Assembly: GCA_947586855.1 (NCBI GenBank)
Contig: CANPXV010000009.1
Coordinates: 1-59,313, forward strand
Reading direction: 5' to 3'
Origin: an uncultured Clostridia bacterium
Lineage (GTDB): Bacteria; Bacillota; Clostridia; Christensenellales; CAG-314
DNA: 59,313 bases
Position numbers and translations under genes: made by a program. The notes under the pieces are model-generated. The model ran no database searches. It saw only the letters and a list, made by a program, of their open reading frames with translations, and had not been told where the DNA came from. Positions within the stretch are counted from its first letter, which is position 1. Each line of letters begins with the position of its first letter. This document shows positions 25,293 through 32,701 of the stretch, in pieces.

Positions 25293-25841
25293 TTAAGTGT
25301 GCAAATTTTGCCACGGGCGGATCAGGCACTCGTGTATCATGGCCTGTGCGGCAACCACTTCTTGCTTTTTGGCAAAGCCGTCGCACAGCACAAAACAAGC
25401 GATGATCTCTTTCAGCTCCGAAACAAGCTTGTTCAGCAAATCCTGCCGAGCTGGCTCTTTCATTCGGGCAAAGCATTGGGGAAAGTTCTCGATCTGCGGC
25501 ATGGCAACCTTTTTCAGCTTGTCGGCCAGCAGTCTCACCTGCCCAGTGAGCAGATTGAGGCCGGCAAACTCCCAATTGAAATCGTCGTCGCCGCCGCCGT
25601 CAAACAGTTCCAATATGTCGTAGTGGTCGGTGATGTTGTCGATAAATGTGCCCTCGGATGCGCACAGACCGCCGTCTGCAATGCCCACCCGCAGCAGCAC
25701 ATATTGCACGATCATATCAAACTGAAAGCGTGCCGGCGATGGATCCCCGTCCTCTTCGTCGTCGCCCGCAGCGTTCATCACCAGCTTTTGCGCCACCAGA
25801 TAGTGGGTGTAGGCCCTGTTGAAGTAGTCCTGCTCGGTCAT
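25293..25841 (-). CDS. Unknown acidic helical protein
   Basis: 182 residues with no signal peptide or membrane segment. Mostly helical by composition, with acidic loops (DDEEDGDPS, DGGGDDD). The segment VGIADGGLCASEGTFIDNI faintly recalls the metal-binding turn of TerB-like proteins (ADGxxxxxE), but this is too weak for a call. GGAGG precedes ATG 25841-25839. It has its own promoter and is convergent with the anti-sigma gene. Confidence 0.6.
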   Translation of the reverse strand: MTEQDYFNRAYTHYLVAQKLVMNAAGDDEEDGDPSPARFQFDMIVQYVLLRVGIADGGLCASEGTFIDNITDHYDILELFDGGGDDDFNWEFAGLNLLTGQVRLLADKLKKVAMPQIENFPQCFARMKEPARQDLLNKLVSELKEIIACFVLCDGFAKKQEVVAAQAMIHECLIRPWQNLHT

Positions 25842-25862
25842 TTTGTCCTCCGTAACATTTCT

Positions 25863-25891
25863 ATTATAGATTTGCGCCGCACGTTTGTCAA
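25863..25891 (-). promoter_or_regulatory. Consensus promoter for the 25293-25841 gene
   Basis: On the minus strand: TTGACA (25891-25886), 17-bp spacer, TATAAT (25868-25863). It matches the consensus in every base. Confidence 0.85.
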
Positions 25892-25908
25892 CCCAAAATT
25901 GTCTCGGC

Positions 25909-25937
25909 AAAAAAGGTTGCCCAATGCGGACAACCTT
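25909..25937 (-). terminator. Intrinsic terminator of the 25944-26573 gene
   Basis: On the minus strand AAGGTTG and CAACCTT pair around an 11-nt loop and TTTTTT follows. It starts 6 bp after the stop codon. Confidence 0.82.
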
Positions 25938-25943
25938 GATTGG

Positions 25944-26573
25944 TCAGGTGCTCTTTTTTGTTATGCGTTGCAAAGCCTCGTTCAGCACGTTCAGGCATGC
26001 GTCCAGGCTGCCGTCGTCGATGATACCGCACAGCAGCTTGCCCAAGCGGCAGCGTTTTTCGTCTGCGGAGCCGCTTTCGGCGTAGATACTTTCGGCCTCG
26101 GCAGAAAGCAGTTTCACCTTGCCGATAAAGTCGGCAAAGCTCAGCTTTTTGTCCTCGATCTGCTGCCTTACCTTGCCAAAATACAGCAGCTGCGTGTAGA
26201 ACACGGCAAACACGTCATTCTTCATCAAATCGTCAAGGCTGCCGCCCGAGAGGGACTTGACGCACCTAAAAAGCGTAGACGCCAGCGCCCCGATCGTGAC
26301 TGCCGAAAGCGCCAAACGGTACACAACCGCCATATCGAAGGTGCGTTGACCCTTCACCGCAAACACATCCACCGCCGCAAACGCCAGCCCAAAGATAAAG
26401 GGCAGCAGCGGCGTCAGGTCGAAGCGGTGCAGCACGTTCACCTTGGCCTTGTTTACAAACAGCTTTTTGACGGCCTCGGTCAGCAGACAGGTGGCCACGG
26501 CATACAAAACAAAGCACACGTTGTCGCTTTGGGCCAAAATACTGCCCAGCGACGCAAAATTTGCAAAATCCAT
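25944..26573 (-). CDS. Unknown membrane protein with three predicted helices
   Basis: 209 residues. Hydrophobic segments at about 17-36 (VCFVLYAVATCLLTEAV), 55-72 (LLPFIFGLAFAAVDVFAV) and 82-104 (VVYRLALSAVTIGALASTLF), then a ~100-residue charged helical cytoplasmic tail. AGGAG precedes ATG 26573-26571. No family was recognised. The first helix plus an aromatic/acidic turn recalls small phage-holin-like or envelope proteins, but there is no phage context. Confidence 0.6.
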   Translation of the reverse strand: MDFANFASLGSILAQSDNVCFVLYAVATCLLTEAVKKLFVNKAKVNVLHRFDLTPLLPFIFGLAFAAVDVFAVKGQRTFDMAVVYRLALSAVTIGALASTLFRCVKSLSGGSLDDLMKNDVFAVFYTQLLYFGKVRQQIEDKKLSFADFIGKVKLLSAEAESIYAESGSADEKRCRLGKLLCGIIDDGSLDACLNVLNEALQRITKKST

Positions 26574-26668
26574 AAGTTTGTATTTCTCCTTTTTTGATTT
26601 GCGGAAAAACACACAGTCCCCAAGGATTTTCCTGCGAAATGCACGTTCCCACAACATCTCGCAATTGT

Positions 26669-26698
26669 ATTGTACCACGCTTTTTTGCCCCTTTGCAA
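26669..26698 (-). promoter_or_regulatory. Promoter for the three-helix membrane protein
   Basis: On the minus strand: TTGCAA (26698-26693), 18-bp spacer, TACAAT (26674-26669). Confidence 0.6.
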
Positions 26699-26771
26699 GG
26701 TTAGCTCTCATTTTTTTTGCGGCAGAAAAAGAGGCCGTCAACTTGCGTTGCGGCCCGATGTGCGCAGTGCG

Positions 26772-27263
26772 TCACAGATAGTTTTTCAGCCCTTCCAGCT
26801 TGCCCTCTTCGTAGCGCAGGATTTGTTTTTCCAGCAGGGCCACCTCGGGGTGGATCTCGCTGTACTCCCTTATCATGCGGTACAGGTCTATGATGCCGTT
26901 TAGTGTGCCTTGCAGCATTATTTTTGCAACGTGCGTGGTGCTTTTGTCCGACATCATCTTGGCCTTGATACCCATATTTGCCATGGTTTGCGCAAATTTG
27001 GGCGCAGGGGTGGGGTCAAAGGACAGGCGTTGGCACAGTTCGTCCAGCTGCTCTACATAGTGGTCGTATTGCTCCACCTGTTTGTGCAGCGTTTTGGTCA
27101 TTTCCTGCTTCTCCACAAAGGGCAACAGCGTTTTGATACAGCTTTGCGCCATGGTGACGTTTTTGTACAGGTCGCTCATGGCCTGACGGGTCTGCTCCAC
27201 GTCGCAGGTGTTTTCGGTGACGGAAGGTTGTTCTGCCGTCGTCTTGCCGTTAGTCGTCGTCAT
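26772..27263 (-). CDS. Ferritin-like four-helix-bundle protein of unknown function
   Basis: 163 residues. After a Thr-rich N-terminus the protein reads as four long amphipathic helices (LYKNVTMAQSCIKTLLPFVE; KTLHKQVEQYDHYVEQLDEL; FAQTMANMGIKAKMMSD; HVAKIMLQGTLNGIIDLYRM), resembling a hypothetical family common in Clostridia. There is no full set of ferritin metal ligands. The TTG at 27269 is in frame, but GGAGG 9 nt before ATG 27263 favours that start. The start lies inside the 49-residue gene upstream, so the two are coupled. Confidence 0.65.
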   Translation of the reverse strand: MTTTNGKTTAEQPSVTENTCDVEQTRQAMSDLYKNVTMAQSCIKTLLPFVEKQEMTKTLHKQVEQYDHYVEQLDELCQRLSFDPTPAPKFAQTMANMGIKAKMMSDKSTTHVAKIMLQGTLNGIIDLYRMIREYSEIHPEVALLEKQILRYEEGKLEGLKNYL

Positions 27264-27399
27264 CTTCAAAGGCCTCCTCCCAGCTTAGGTGAGCGTCCTC
27301 TATCTGCAACCAATCGGGGTCAAATTCGTCAAAGAGACGGTTGCGGCAGGTCTCGTAGTTTGCGTAGTATTCGTGATTGTTTTGCTTGCTTTTTGCCAT
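27250..27399 (-). CDS. Small acidic protein (49 residues), coupled to the four-helix protein
   Basis: The product starts MAKSKQNNHEYYANYETC and ends in an acidic EEAFEDDDD tail. AGGAGG lies 5 nt before ATG 27399-27397, a strong signal for a real small gene. Its last 14 bp overlap the next gene, and its internal GGAGGAGG serves as that gene's ribosome binding site. No family is recognised. Confidence 0.7.
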   Translation of the reverse strand: MAKSKQNNHEYYANYETCRNRLFDEFDPDWLQIEDAHLSWEEAFEDDDD

Positions 27400-27495
27400 A
27401 GCTACCTCCTGTGTTGGGGATAGTATGGGCAGTTGTGCGCCGTTTATGCCTGCAAACGGGCGTTTTGCGCAGAGTGTGCACCCGTCGGGGCAGTT

Positions 27496-28443
27496 TCAGT
27501 GCGAGGACGTCCGCTCCACAAAATCTTTTATCGCAGCTTCGTAGCGTTGATTGTCCGTCAGATAGCTGAGGCCGTGCCCCGCCTCGGGAAAGACCAACCT
27601 CTCCTTGTAGCCGCCGCAGTGGTCAAAGATAACTTTGCTCATCTCGCAGGGCACAATGTCGTCCTGCTCTCCGTGCAGCAGCAAAATGGGCGTTTGGGTG
27701 TGGGATACGGCTTTTATCACGTCGGCGTCCCTCAACCGAAAGCGTCCAAACAGCCTTGCCCCCGCACGGATAAAGGGCATCATGATTTTGGGCGGCAAGC
27801 CCATTTTGCGGCAACTATCGGCAATGATGTCCTCTCCCCTGGCGTAGGGACAATCGGCCACAATGCCCCTGACGCTGCTGCCAAATTGTTGCAGCTTGTC
27901 CGAGGCCATCAGCACGGTGGATGCGCCCATAGATACGCCCACCAGCCATATGTCGATGTCTCCCCATTTTTCTTGCGCAAAGCGTATCCAGCACAGCACG
28001 TCTTGGCACTCTCTCACGCCAAAGGTGATGGTGTGGCCGCCGCTTTCGCCATGCGCCCGCAGGTCCACCAGCAGCGTGTTGAAGCCGCACTTTCGGGCCA
28101 GCTTGTTGCCCCCGCAAAAGTCCCTCACCGATGTCCCTCGGTAGCCCGGCACCTGTATCTGCAACGGAGCGCCGTCGGCAATGTGATAGTACCTTGCCGA
28201 CAGCCGCACGCCGTCGTTGGCAACGGTGTACACCCGCTCGAAGGGCACAGCGGCCATTTCCGTTATCAGGGCGTACATTTTGTCCTTGCCCCGCTCAAAG
28301 TGAGGGCTGTCGGGCAGACGAAAATGGTTCTCCGTTTTGTGATGCCGCTGGTAAAACACCTTGATGTAGCAGCCCACAGTCACCGCCGACAGCGCAATGG
28401 CCACCAAGGCCGCTGCCGACAACACAATATATAACCAAAGCAT
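27496..28443 (-). CDS. Membrane-anchored alpha/beta hydrolase
   Basis: 315 residues. One N-terminal membrane helix (about 3-25, LYIVLSAAALVAIALSAVTVG) leads to an alpha/beta hydrolase domain. The nucleophile elbow is GVSMGA (Ser about 162-165). The oxyanion segment is QVPGYRGTSVRDF, and the C-terminal TPILLLHGEQDDIVP and EAGHGLS supply the Asp and His. It resembles clostridial serine aminopeptidase/lysophospholipase-like hydrolases with an unknown substrate. AGAGGTG precedes ATG 28443. It is transcribed divergently from the TetR gene, which probably controls it. Confidence 0.85.
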   Translation of the reverse strand: MLWLYIVLSAAALVAIALSAVTVGCYIKVFYQRHHKTENHFRLPDSPHFERGKDKMYALITEMAAVPFERVYTVANDGVRLSARYYHIADGAPLQIQVPGYRGTSVRDFCGGNKLARKCGFNTLLVDLRAHGESGGHTITFGVRECQDVLCWIRFAQEKWGDIDIWLVGVSMGASTVLMASDKLQQFGSSVRGIVADCPYARGEDIIADSCRKMGLPPKIMMPFIRAGARLFGRFRLRDADVIKAVSHTQTPILLLHGEQDDIVPCEMSKVIFDHCGGYKERLVFPEAGHGLSYLTDNQRYEAAIKDFVERTSSH

Positions 28444-28461
28444 AGTTTGCACCTCTGTTAC

Positions 28462-28490
28462 AATGTAGCGCAAATGCGGCCGTTTGTCAA
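28462..28490 (-). promoter_or_regulatory. Promoter for the alpha/beta hydrolase
   Basis: On the minus strand: TTGACA (28490-28485), 17-bp spacer, TACATT (28467-28462). Confidence 0.75.
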
Positions 28491-28518
28491 CCTTGATGAA
28501 GTGCCTGCGCCAAAACAG

Positions 28519-28547
28519 TGCCAAGGGCACAATTTGTCCCTTTGGCA
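28519..28547. promoter_or_regulatory. Inverted-repeat operator candidate for the TetR regulator
   Basis: TGCCAAGGGCACAA (28519-28532) is mirrored by TTTGTCCCTTTGGCA (28533-28547), with a single-base offset and one mismatch. It lies exactly between the -35 boxes of the two divergent promoters and touches the TetR gene's TTGACA. A TetR-family dimer bound here could block both. Confidence 0.7.
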
Positions 28548-28576
28548 TTGACAGAACTGGCGTATTGTGCTATACT
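28548..28576 (+). promoter_or_regulatory. Promoter for the TetR gene
   Basis: TTGACA (28548-28553), 17-bp spacer, TATACT (28571-28576). Confidence 0.8.
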
Positions 28577-28625
28577 AACGGCAATTACAGATGTAATAGT
28601 GGGGCTATCCCTGCGGGAGCGCATC

Positions 28626-29222
28626 ATGTCACAAACCAAAAATACCCAAAATGACAGAGTGTCCGGCCTGCGCCGCCACAGCGAAGAAGTAAACAAGCTG
28701 GTGGTGGAAAGTTTGCAGGGGGCGCTCATCAAACTTATCGGTCAAAAGCCCTACGACAGCATAACGGTAACGGAGCTTTGCCGCAAGGCAGGGGTATCCC
28801 GCATGGCCTTTTACGGCAATTTTCAAACCAAGGACGACATCTTCCGCCGCATAGTGGTGGATCTGCACAAGGAAATGATGGCGCAGGTGGGCAGCCCCTT
28901 CCGTCAGCCCGTCTCCGTCAAGTGGTACGAGGACGTTTTCCGCTTCGTGTCGGACAAATCCGACGTGTTGGAGCCCATCTTTGCCAGCGGATACAGCGAC
29001 AAATATCTGCAACTTGTCAACAGCATGGTGATGCGCTACAAGGCGACCTCGCAGGAGCAAATCTACCGCAGGCTTGTGTGGACAGGCGGCATCATCAACG
29101 CCGTGTCCCATTGGCTGTCCAACGGCAAAAACGTCTCGCCGCAGCAGATGGCGCTGTGCTGCGACAAGGTGTTTGCCAACATCAGGGCGGCAGACTTTGC
29201 CGAGTGCGAGTGCGAGCCTTGA
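28626..29222 (+). CDS. TetR/AcrR-family transcriptional regulator
   Basis: 198 residues. The N-terminal helix-turn-helix (about 25-70) reads SITVTELCRKAGVSRMAFYGNFQTKDDIF, with the family YxxFxxKDDL-type close (described in part). The C-terminal ~125 residues form the ligand/dimer domain, similar to clostridial TetR_C_33-like regulators. GGGAG precedes ATG 28626. It sits divergent from the membrane hydrolase with a shared operator, so it probably represses that gene and itself. The ligand is unknown. Confidence 0.88.
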   Translation: MSQTKNTQNDRVSGLRRHSEEVNKLVVESLQGALIKLIGQKPYDSITVTELCRKAGVSRMAFYGNFQTKDDIFRRIVVDLHKEMMAQVGSPFRQPVSVKWYEDVFRFVSDKSDVLEPIFASGYSDKYLQLVNSMVMRYKATSQEQIYRRLVWTGGIINAVSHWLSNGKNVSPQQMALCCDKVFANIRAADFAECECEP

Positions 29223-29333
29223 TAGCTTTTCTGCGACAATATTGCACCGACCGGTTGAAAACAGTTGGTTTTGCGTTGTATTGCTGCCGTATCAACAATT
29301 ATCACATAACTGCAAAAAATGCGGCGTTTTTGT

Positions 29334-29362
29334 TTGACAAATCGCCGCTTTTATTGTAATAT
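29334..29362 (+). promoter_or_regulatory. Promoter for the rplU operon
   Basis: TTGACA (29334-29339), 17-bp spacer, TAATAT (29357-29362). An overlapping TATAAT at 29360 would give a 20-bp spacer. Confidence 0.75.
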
Positions 29363-29399
29363 AATTGCAGCCGCATAAAAAGGGTTTATTTTGTCAAGC

Positions 29400-29534
29400 G
29401 CATTTTGGCTGTTTTGCGCAGCCGTGCCATCCCATTAGCGAGTCTTGTTTCGGCTGGCGCCGAAGCAAACTCCAAAGGGAATCGGCCTCAAATGCCACCC
29501 TATTAGCGAGTCTTGTCAGGAGGTAAAAAGTCAG
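29400..29534 (+). ncRNA. Candidate L21-type leader RNA upstream of rplU
   Basis: The ~165-nt leader holds a 23-nt direct repeat at 29426-29448 and 29494-29516 (two differences; both end ATTAGCGAGTCTTGT), with a TCGGC/GCCGA hairpin between them. The second repeat ends 1 nt before the AGGAGG Shine-Dalgarno. Autogenous leaders upstream of rplU are known in Bacillota (L21 leader). Whether this is that motif must be tested with a covariance model. Confidence 0.55.
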
Positions 29535-29843
29535 ATGTACGCAATCGTAAAAACCGGCGGAAAGCAGTACAAGGTGCAGGAAGGCGACGTGTTCGAAACG
29601 GAGCTTCTCAATGCCGAGGTCAATTCCGCAGTGGAGCTCGAAGTGGTTTTGGCAACGGACGGCGACAAGTTGGTCACCGGCAAGGACGCTGCCAATGCCA
29701 AGGTTTTGGCAACGGTGGTAGAGCATGGCAAGGGCAGAAAAATCAACATTTTCACCTACAAAGCCAAAAAGAACATTCGTCACCGTCAAGGTCACAGACA
29801 GCCCTACACCAAGCTGAAAGTCAACAGCATAACTTTGGGCTGA
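29535..29843 (+). CDS. rplU: 50S ribosomal protein L21
   Basis: 102 residues, the standard size. MYAIVKTGGKQYKVQEGD at the N-terminus and the closing signature KAKKNIRHRQGHRQPYT.K are typical. It binds 23S rRNA in the large subunit. AGGAGG lies 11 nt before the ATG. Its stop overlaps the prp start (TGATG). Confidence 0.97.
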   Translation: MYAIVKTGGKQYKVQEGDVFETELLNAEVNSAVELEVVLATDGDKLVTGKDAANAKVLATVVEHGKGRKINIFTYKAKKNIRHRQGHRQPYTKLKVNSITLG

Positions 29844-30172
29844 TGACGGATATAACTATCACACGCAAGGATAACAGCATTGTCGAAGTGACGGCCACAG
29901 GCCACACGGGCTATGCGCAAAGCGGCGAGGACATTGTGTGCGCAGGCGTATCCACCCTGATACAGTCGGCGCTGCTGGGCTTGTTGCAGGTGGCGCAGAT
30001 CAACGTCCGCTATCACGTAGACGAGCAGCAAGGGTCCTTGAAGTTTACTCTGCCACAACACCTCTCCGCACAAGAGCGGCACGACGCCGACGTGATACTT
30101 AACACCATGCTGTGCGGCTTGCAGGATTTCTACACAGAGTATTCCGACTTTATCAATTTGGAGGTAAAATAA
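29843..30172 (+). CDS. prp: Ribosomal-processing cysteine protease Prp
   Basis: 109 residues. Catalytic His21 (GHTGYA) and Cys33 (DIVCAGVS) are spaced as in the Prp family. Prp removes the N-terminal extension of L27 before ribosome assembly. The gene sits between rplU and rpmA, its canonical place, and its target site is visible in the next gene. Confidence 0.95.
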   Translation: MTDITITRKDNSIVEVTATGHTGYAQSGEDIVCAGVSTLIQSALLGLLQVAQINVRYHVDEQQGSLKFTLPQHLSAQERHDADVILNTMLCGLQDFYTEYSDFINLEVK

Positions 30173-30454
30173 ATGATGTTCATAAAGTTGCAGTTGTTTG
30201 CCCACAAAAAAGGTATGGGCAGCACCAAAAACGGTCGTGACAGCGAAAGCAAACGCCTCGGCGCCAAGCGTGCGGACGGTCAGTTTGCCACCGCCGGAAA
30301 CATTCTTGTTCGTCAACGCGGCACACATTTCCACCCCGGCAATAACGTAGGCATTGGCAAGGACGACACCTTGTTTGCCCTTATCGATGGCGTGGTCAAG
30401 TTTGAGCAGACCAAGACAAGAAGGCAGGTTTCCGTCTATCCCGTTGCGGACTAA
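30173..30454 (+). CDS. rpmA: 50S ribosomal protein L27 (Prp-processed precursor)
   Basis: 93 residues. The N-terminal extension [10 protein letters not shown] is followed by [14 protein letters not shown], so Prp should cut after Ala10. The consensus is L-x-FFA; here it is LQLFA, with Leu in place of the first Phe. The mature N-terminus reaches the peptidyl-transferase centre. GGAGGT precedes the first of two adjacent ATGs. Confidence 0.97.
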   Translation: MMFIKLQLFAHKKGMGSTKNGRDSESKRLGAKRADGQFATAGNILVRQRGTHFHPGNNVGIGKDDTLFALIDGVVKFEQTKTRRQVSVYPVAD

Positions 30455-30465
30455 TCAAATCAACC

Positions 30466-30495
30466 AACGAGGTTGCCTTGGCGCAGCCTCGTTTT
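30466..30495 (+). terminator. Intrinsic terminator of the rplU-prp-rpmA operon
   Basis: AACGAGG (30466-30472) pairs with CCTCGTT (30487-30493), with partial pairing inside, then TTT. Confidence 0.8.
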
Positions 30496-30502
30496 TGTAT
30501 TA

Positions 30503-30598
30503 CCGGCCAAACGCAAGTCGCACCTCGTCGGTGGGGCAAGTTGAAATCTCGGCGCAGGTCCGTGATTGCAGGAGTTTAGTTAAAAGCATTCCGGCCAA
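30503..30598 (+). repeat. Interspersed repeat, copy C (96-bp deletion form)
   Basis: Both ends are CCGGCCAA in direct orientation (30503-30510, 30591-30598), and the left end continues ACGCAAG as in copy A. The right half (30545-30598) matches 13731-13784 closely, including the conserved core. The middle ~120 bp of copy A is missing and is replaced by a CACCTCGTCGGTGGGGC module that is also present, inverted, near 35650-35667. Confidence 0.8.
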
Positions 30599-30634
30599 AC
30601 TATATCACAATTTTCACTGAGGATAACCCAAAAT

Positions 30635-31474
30635 ATGCTTCCTTTGGCATTTAGTTACAGCTCGCAATATTTTTCTCTGCGCAACACATTGGAGTGCGGA
30701 CAAATCTTCCGCTACAAGCGTCTGCCCGACGGCAGCTATGCTGTTTTTTCGCAGGACAAGTACGCACGTGCGTGTCAGCAGCAGGACACGGTAGATGTCT
30801 ACACCCTCGACGGCGACTACTTTTGGCGGTTTTTCGACCTCGACGCCGACTACGGCGACAAGGTGCGGCGCATCTCCGCCCTCAGCCCGATATTGGCGCA
30901 GGCGGCAAGCGTGGGCAAGGGCATACGCATACTCAATCAGGACACGGTAGAGATGATTTTCAGCTTTATCATTTCCGCCAACAACAACATCAAGCGCATA
31001 CAGCTCATCATCGAGCGGCTGTGCGACCGTTTGGGCGCCGACACCCCCTTTGGCAAGGCGTTTCCGTCGGTGGAGGCTCTTGCCCAAGCGCCCGTGCAGC
31101 TGTTTGCGGAGCTGGGCGCAGGATACAGGGACGCATATCTGTCGGCGACGGCCAAACGTCTGCTGGACTACGACCTGGACGCACTGCTGGCGATGGACAC
31201 CCCCTCCGCCCGCAAGGAGCTGCTTACCTTTTTGGGCGTGGGGCCCAAGGTGGCAGATTGCATTTTGCTGTTCGGCATGGGCAGGGGCGATGTGTTTCCC
31301 GTGGACACCTGGCTAAAAAAGGTGTACCATGCCTATTTCGAGCAGGGCCACCGAGACAGCGACATATCGACCTTTTTCTGCAATTTGTTTGGGCAGGACG
31401 CAGGGCTTTGCCAACAATATCTTTTTTATTTTCAACGAAACTATGGACAAACCGTGCAAAATGCTGTAAAATAA
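30635..31474 (+). CDS. ogg: 8-oxoguanine DNA glycosylase (OGG1-type)
   Basis: 279 residues. It excises 8-oxoguanine and cuts the strand by beta-elimination. The OGG_N-like beta domain (about 1-100: LRNTLECGQIFRY) is followed by the helix-hairpin-helix domain. The HhH-GPD motif FLGVGPKVADCILLFGMGRGD holds catalytic Lys205 and, in VFPVDTW, Asp224 (motif given in part). GAGG lies upstream of the ATG. It follows repeat copy C and precedes the NYN gene by 22 bp. Confidence 0.93.
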   Translation: MLPLAFSYSSQYFSLRNTLECGQIFRYKRLPDGSYAVFSQDKYARACQQQDTVDVYTLDGDYFWRFFDLDADYGDKVRRISALSPILAQAASVGKGIRILNQDTVEMIFSFIISANNNIKRIQLIIERLCDRLGADTPFGKAFPSVEALAQAPVQLFAELGAGYRDAYLSATAKRLLDYDLDALLAMDTPSARKELLTFLGVGPKVADCILLFGMGRGDVFPVDTWLKKVYHAYFEQGHRDSDISTFFCNLFGQDAGLCQQYLFYFQRNYGQTVQNAVK

Positions 31475-31496
31475 AAGATAACAACGGAGGTGCACA

Positions 31497-32435
31497 ATGC
31501 TTCGAAACAGAAATATTGCATTTTTTATCGACGTAGATAACGTCGGGCTCAAAAACGACAACTACACAAACGTGATGGAACAGCTCAACGGCATGGGTAC
31601 CATTTTGCTGGGCAAAATTTACGGCGCAGGAGAGCGCAAACACAAGCAGATCTTTGCCGACGCCGAGACCCGCGGCTACAAAATTGAGCGCCCCATGCGG
31701 GTAAAACGCCGTGGAAGAAAGGACTTTGACCCGAGGATTTTTGTGGACGTTGTGGACGCAGTGAATCATGCGCCTGCCATCGACGCAGTGTGCATTGTGG
31801 CGCAACCCACCGATCTGGTGTATCTGTACAGCTACCTGCATGCCAGAGGCATCAAGATCATCGCTTTGGACAACGCCGACGACGCCAGCGTAGCCTTTGT
31901 GGATGAAGTGGTGGACCTGGGTATCGTTTTGGAGCTTAAACCTCCCAAGGCGGCTCCCGCTCGTCGCAGCGTGGCCAAACCTGCCGCCACCGTCACCGAG
32001 ACGGCCGCACCCGTGGACCGCACGGACGAACTGCTGAGGGAGATTGCCTCGTTGAGAGAGGCCATCGCCGTCAAGCCGCAGCCCGAGCCGCAGCCCGAAC
32101 CCGAGCCCGTAGTGGAGCAGCCCTCCGAGGACGCACCCCGGACGGAGGACTCGGCCAGCATCGTGGACGAAGCCAAGCAGCTGTTGGAGCGTATCGCAGC
32201 TATGCGTCAGGAGAGCGAGGCGGCTCAACCGCAACCCCAGCCGCAACCCGAGCCTGTTGCCGAGCCTGAGCCTCAACCCGAGCCTGTCGAGGAAGCTGCG
32301 CCTGCCGCACGTCCCACAGTGCCCACATCCGACGGCGACCTTGTGCGCAAGATAGAGGAGATCCGCCGCAACAGCAAGGAAGGAGACGACGACTACATCG
32401 AAGAAATCCGCAAGCTGTTGGACGGTCTGGAATAA
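31497..32435 (+). CDS. NYN-domain (PIN-like, LabA/Limkain type) protein with Pro/Glu-rich tail
   Basis: 312 residues. Residues 1-145 form a NYN domain: NIAFFIDVDNVGL at the N-terminus (metal-binding Asp pair), GKIYGAGERKH, then RGRKDFDPRIFVDVVDAV and VCIVAQPTDLVYLYSYL. These are predicted metal-dependent RNases. The tail is two short acidic helices joined by PEPQPEP-type linkers (about 195-205 and 240-265) and may bridge partners. GGAGGTG precedes the ATG. The role is unknown. Confidence 0.82.
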   Translation: MLRNRNIAFFIDVDNVGLKNDNYTNVMEQLNGMGTILLGKIYGAGERKHKQIFADAETRGYKIERPMRVKRRGRKDFDPRIFVDVVDAVNHAPAIDAVCIVAQPTDLVYLYSYLHARGIKIIALDNADDASVAFVDEVVDLGIVLELKPPKAAPARRSVAKPAATVTETAAPVDRTDELLREIASLREAIAVKPQPEPQPEPEPVVEQPSEDAPRTEDSASIVDEAKQLLERIAAMRQESEAAQPQPQPQPEPVAEPEPQPEPVEEAAPAARPTVPTSDGDLVRKIEEIRRNSKEGDDDYIEEIRKLLDGLE

Positions 32436-32552
32436 TCGAACCCCCACGGGATAATCGTCCCACAAAGGATAATCTCCCAACTCAAAATAAGGTTCTATGT
32501 CAAATGTTGGGGTGTAGGTCATTTTTTCCAACATATAATTGAGTTAGCTGAT

Positions 32553-32598
32553 CCCTCTATCTGCGGCAGTGTTCCAGCAGATAGAGGGCTTCTTGTTT
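32553..32598 (+). terminator. Strong hairpin, likely terminator of the NYN gene
   Basis: CCCTCTATCTGC (32553-32564) pairs perfectly over 12 bp with GCAGATAGAGGG (32577-32588). The following CTTCTTGTTT is moderately U-rich. Confidence 0.65.
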
Positions 32599-32601
32599 AC
32601 A

Positions 32602-32638
32602 GAAAACCGCTGACGTTGAGCAATGCTCTGTCAGCGGT
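32602..32638 (-). terminator. Intrinsic terminator of the aminopeptidase gene
   Basis: On the minus strand ACCGCTGAC (32638-32630) and GTCAGCGGT (32614-32606) pair perfectly and are followed by TTT. Confidence 0.7.
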
Positions 32639-32701
32639 CATTGTTTTGATTAGATACGGCTTTTGCGCCGTTTTGTCGTCTTTCGTCGTCGGGCGTTCGG
32701 G

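Larger units (their letters stand above)
32436..32701. other. Convergent intergenic region with three hairpins
   Basis: Between convergent genes. Three GATAATC-type repeats occur at about 32438-32477. Hairpin 1 is ATGTTGG/CCAACAT (about 32502-32533). Hairpins 2 and 3 are listed as terminators. No gene is seen. Confidence 0.6.
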
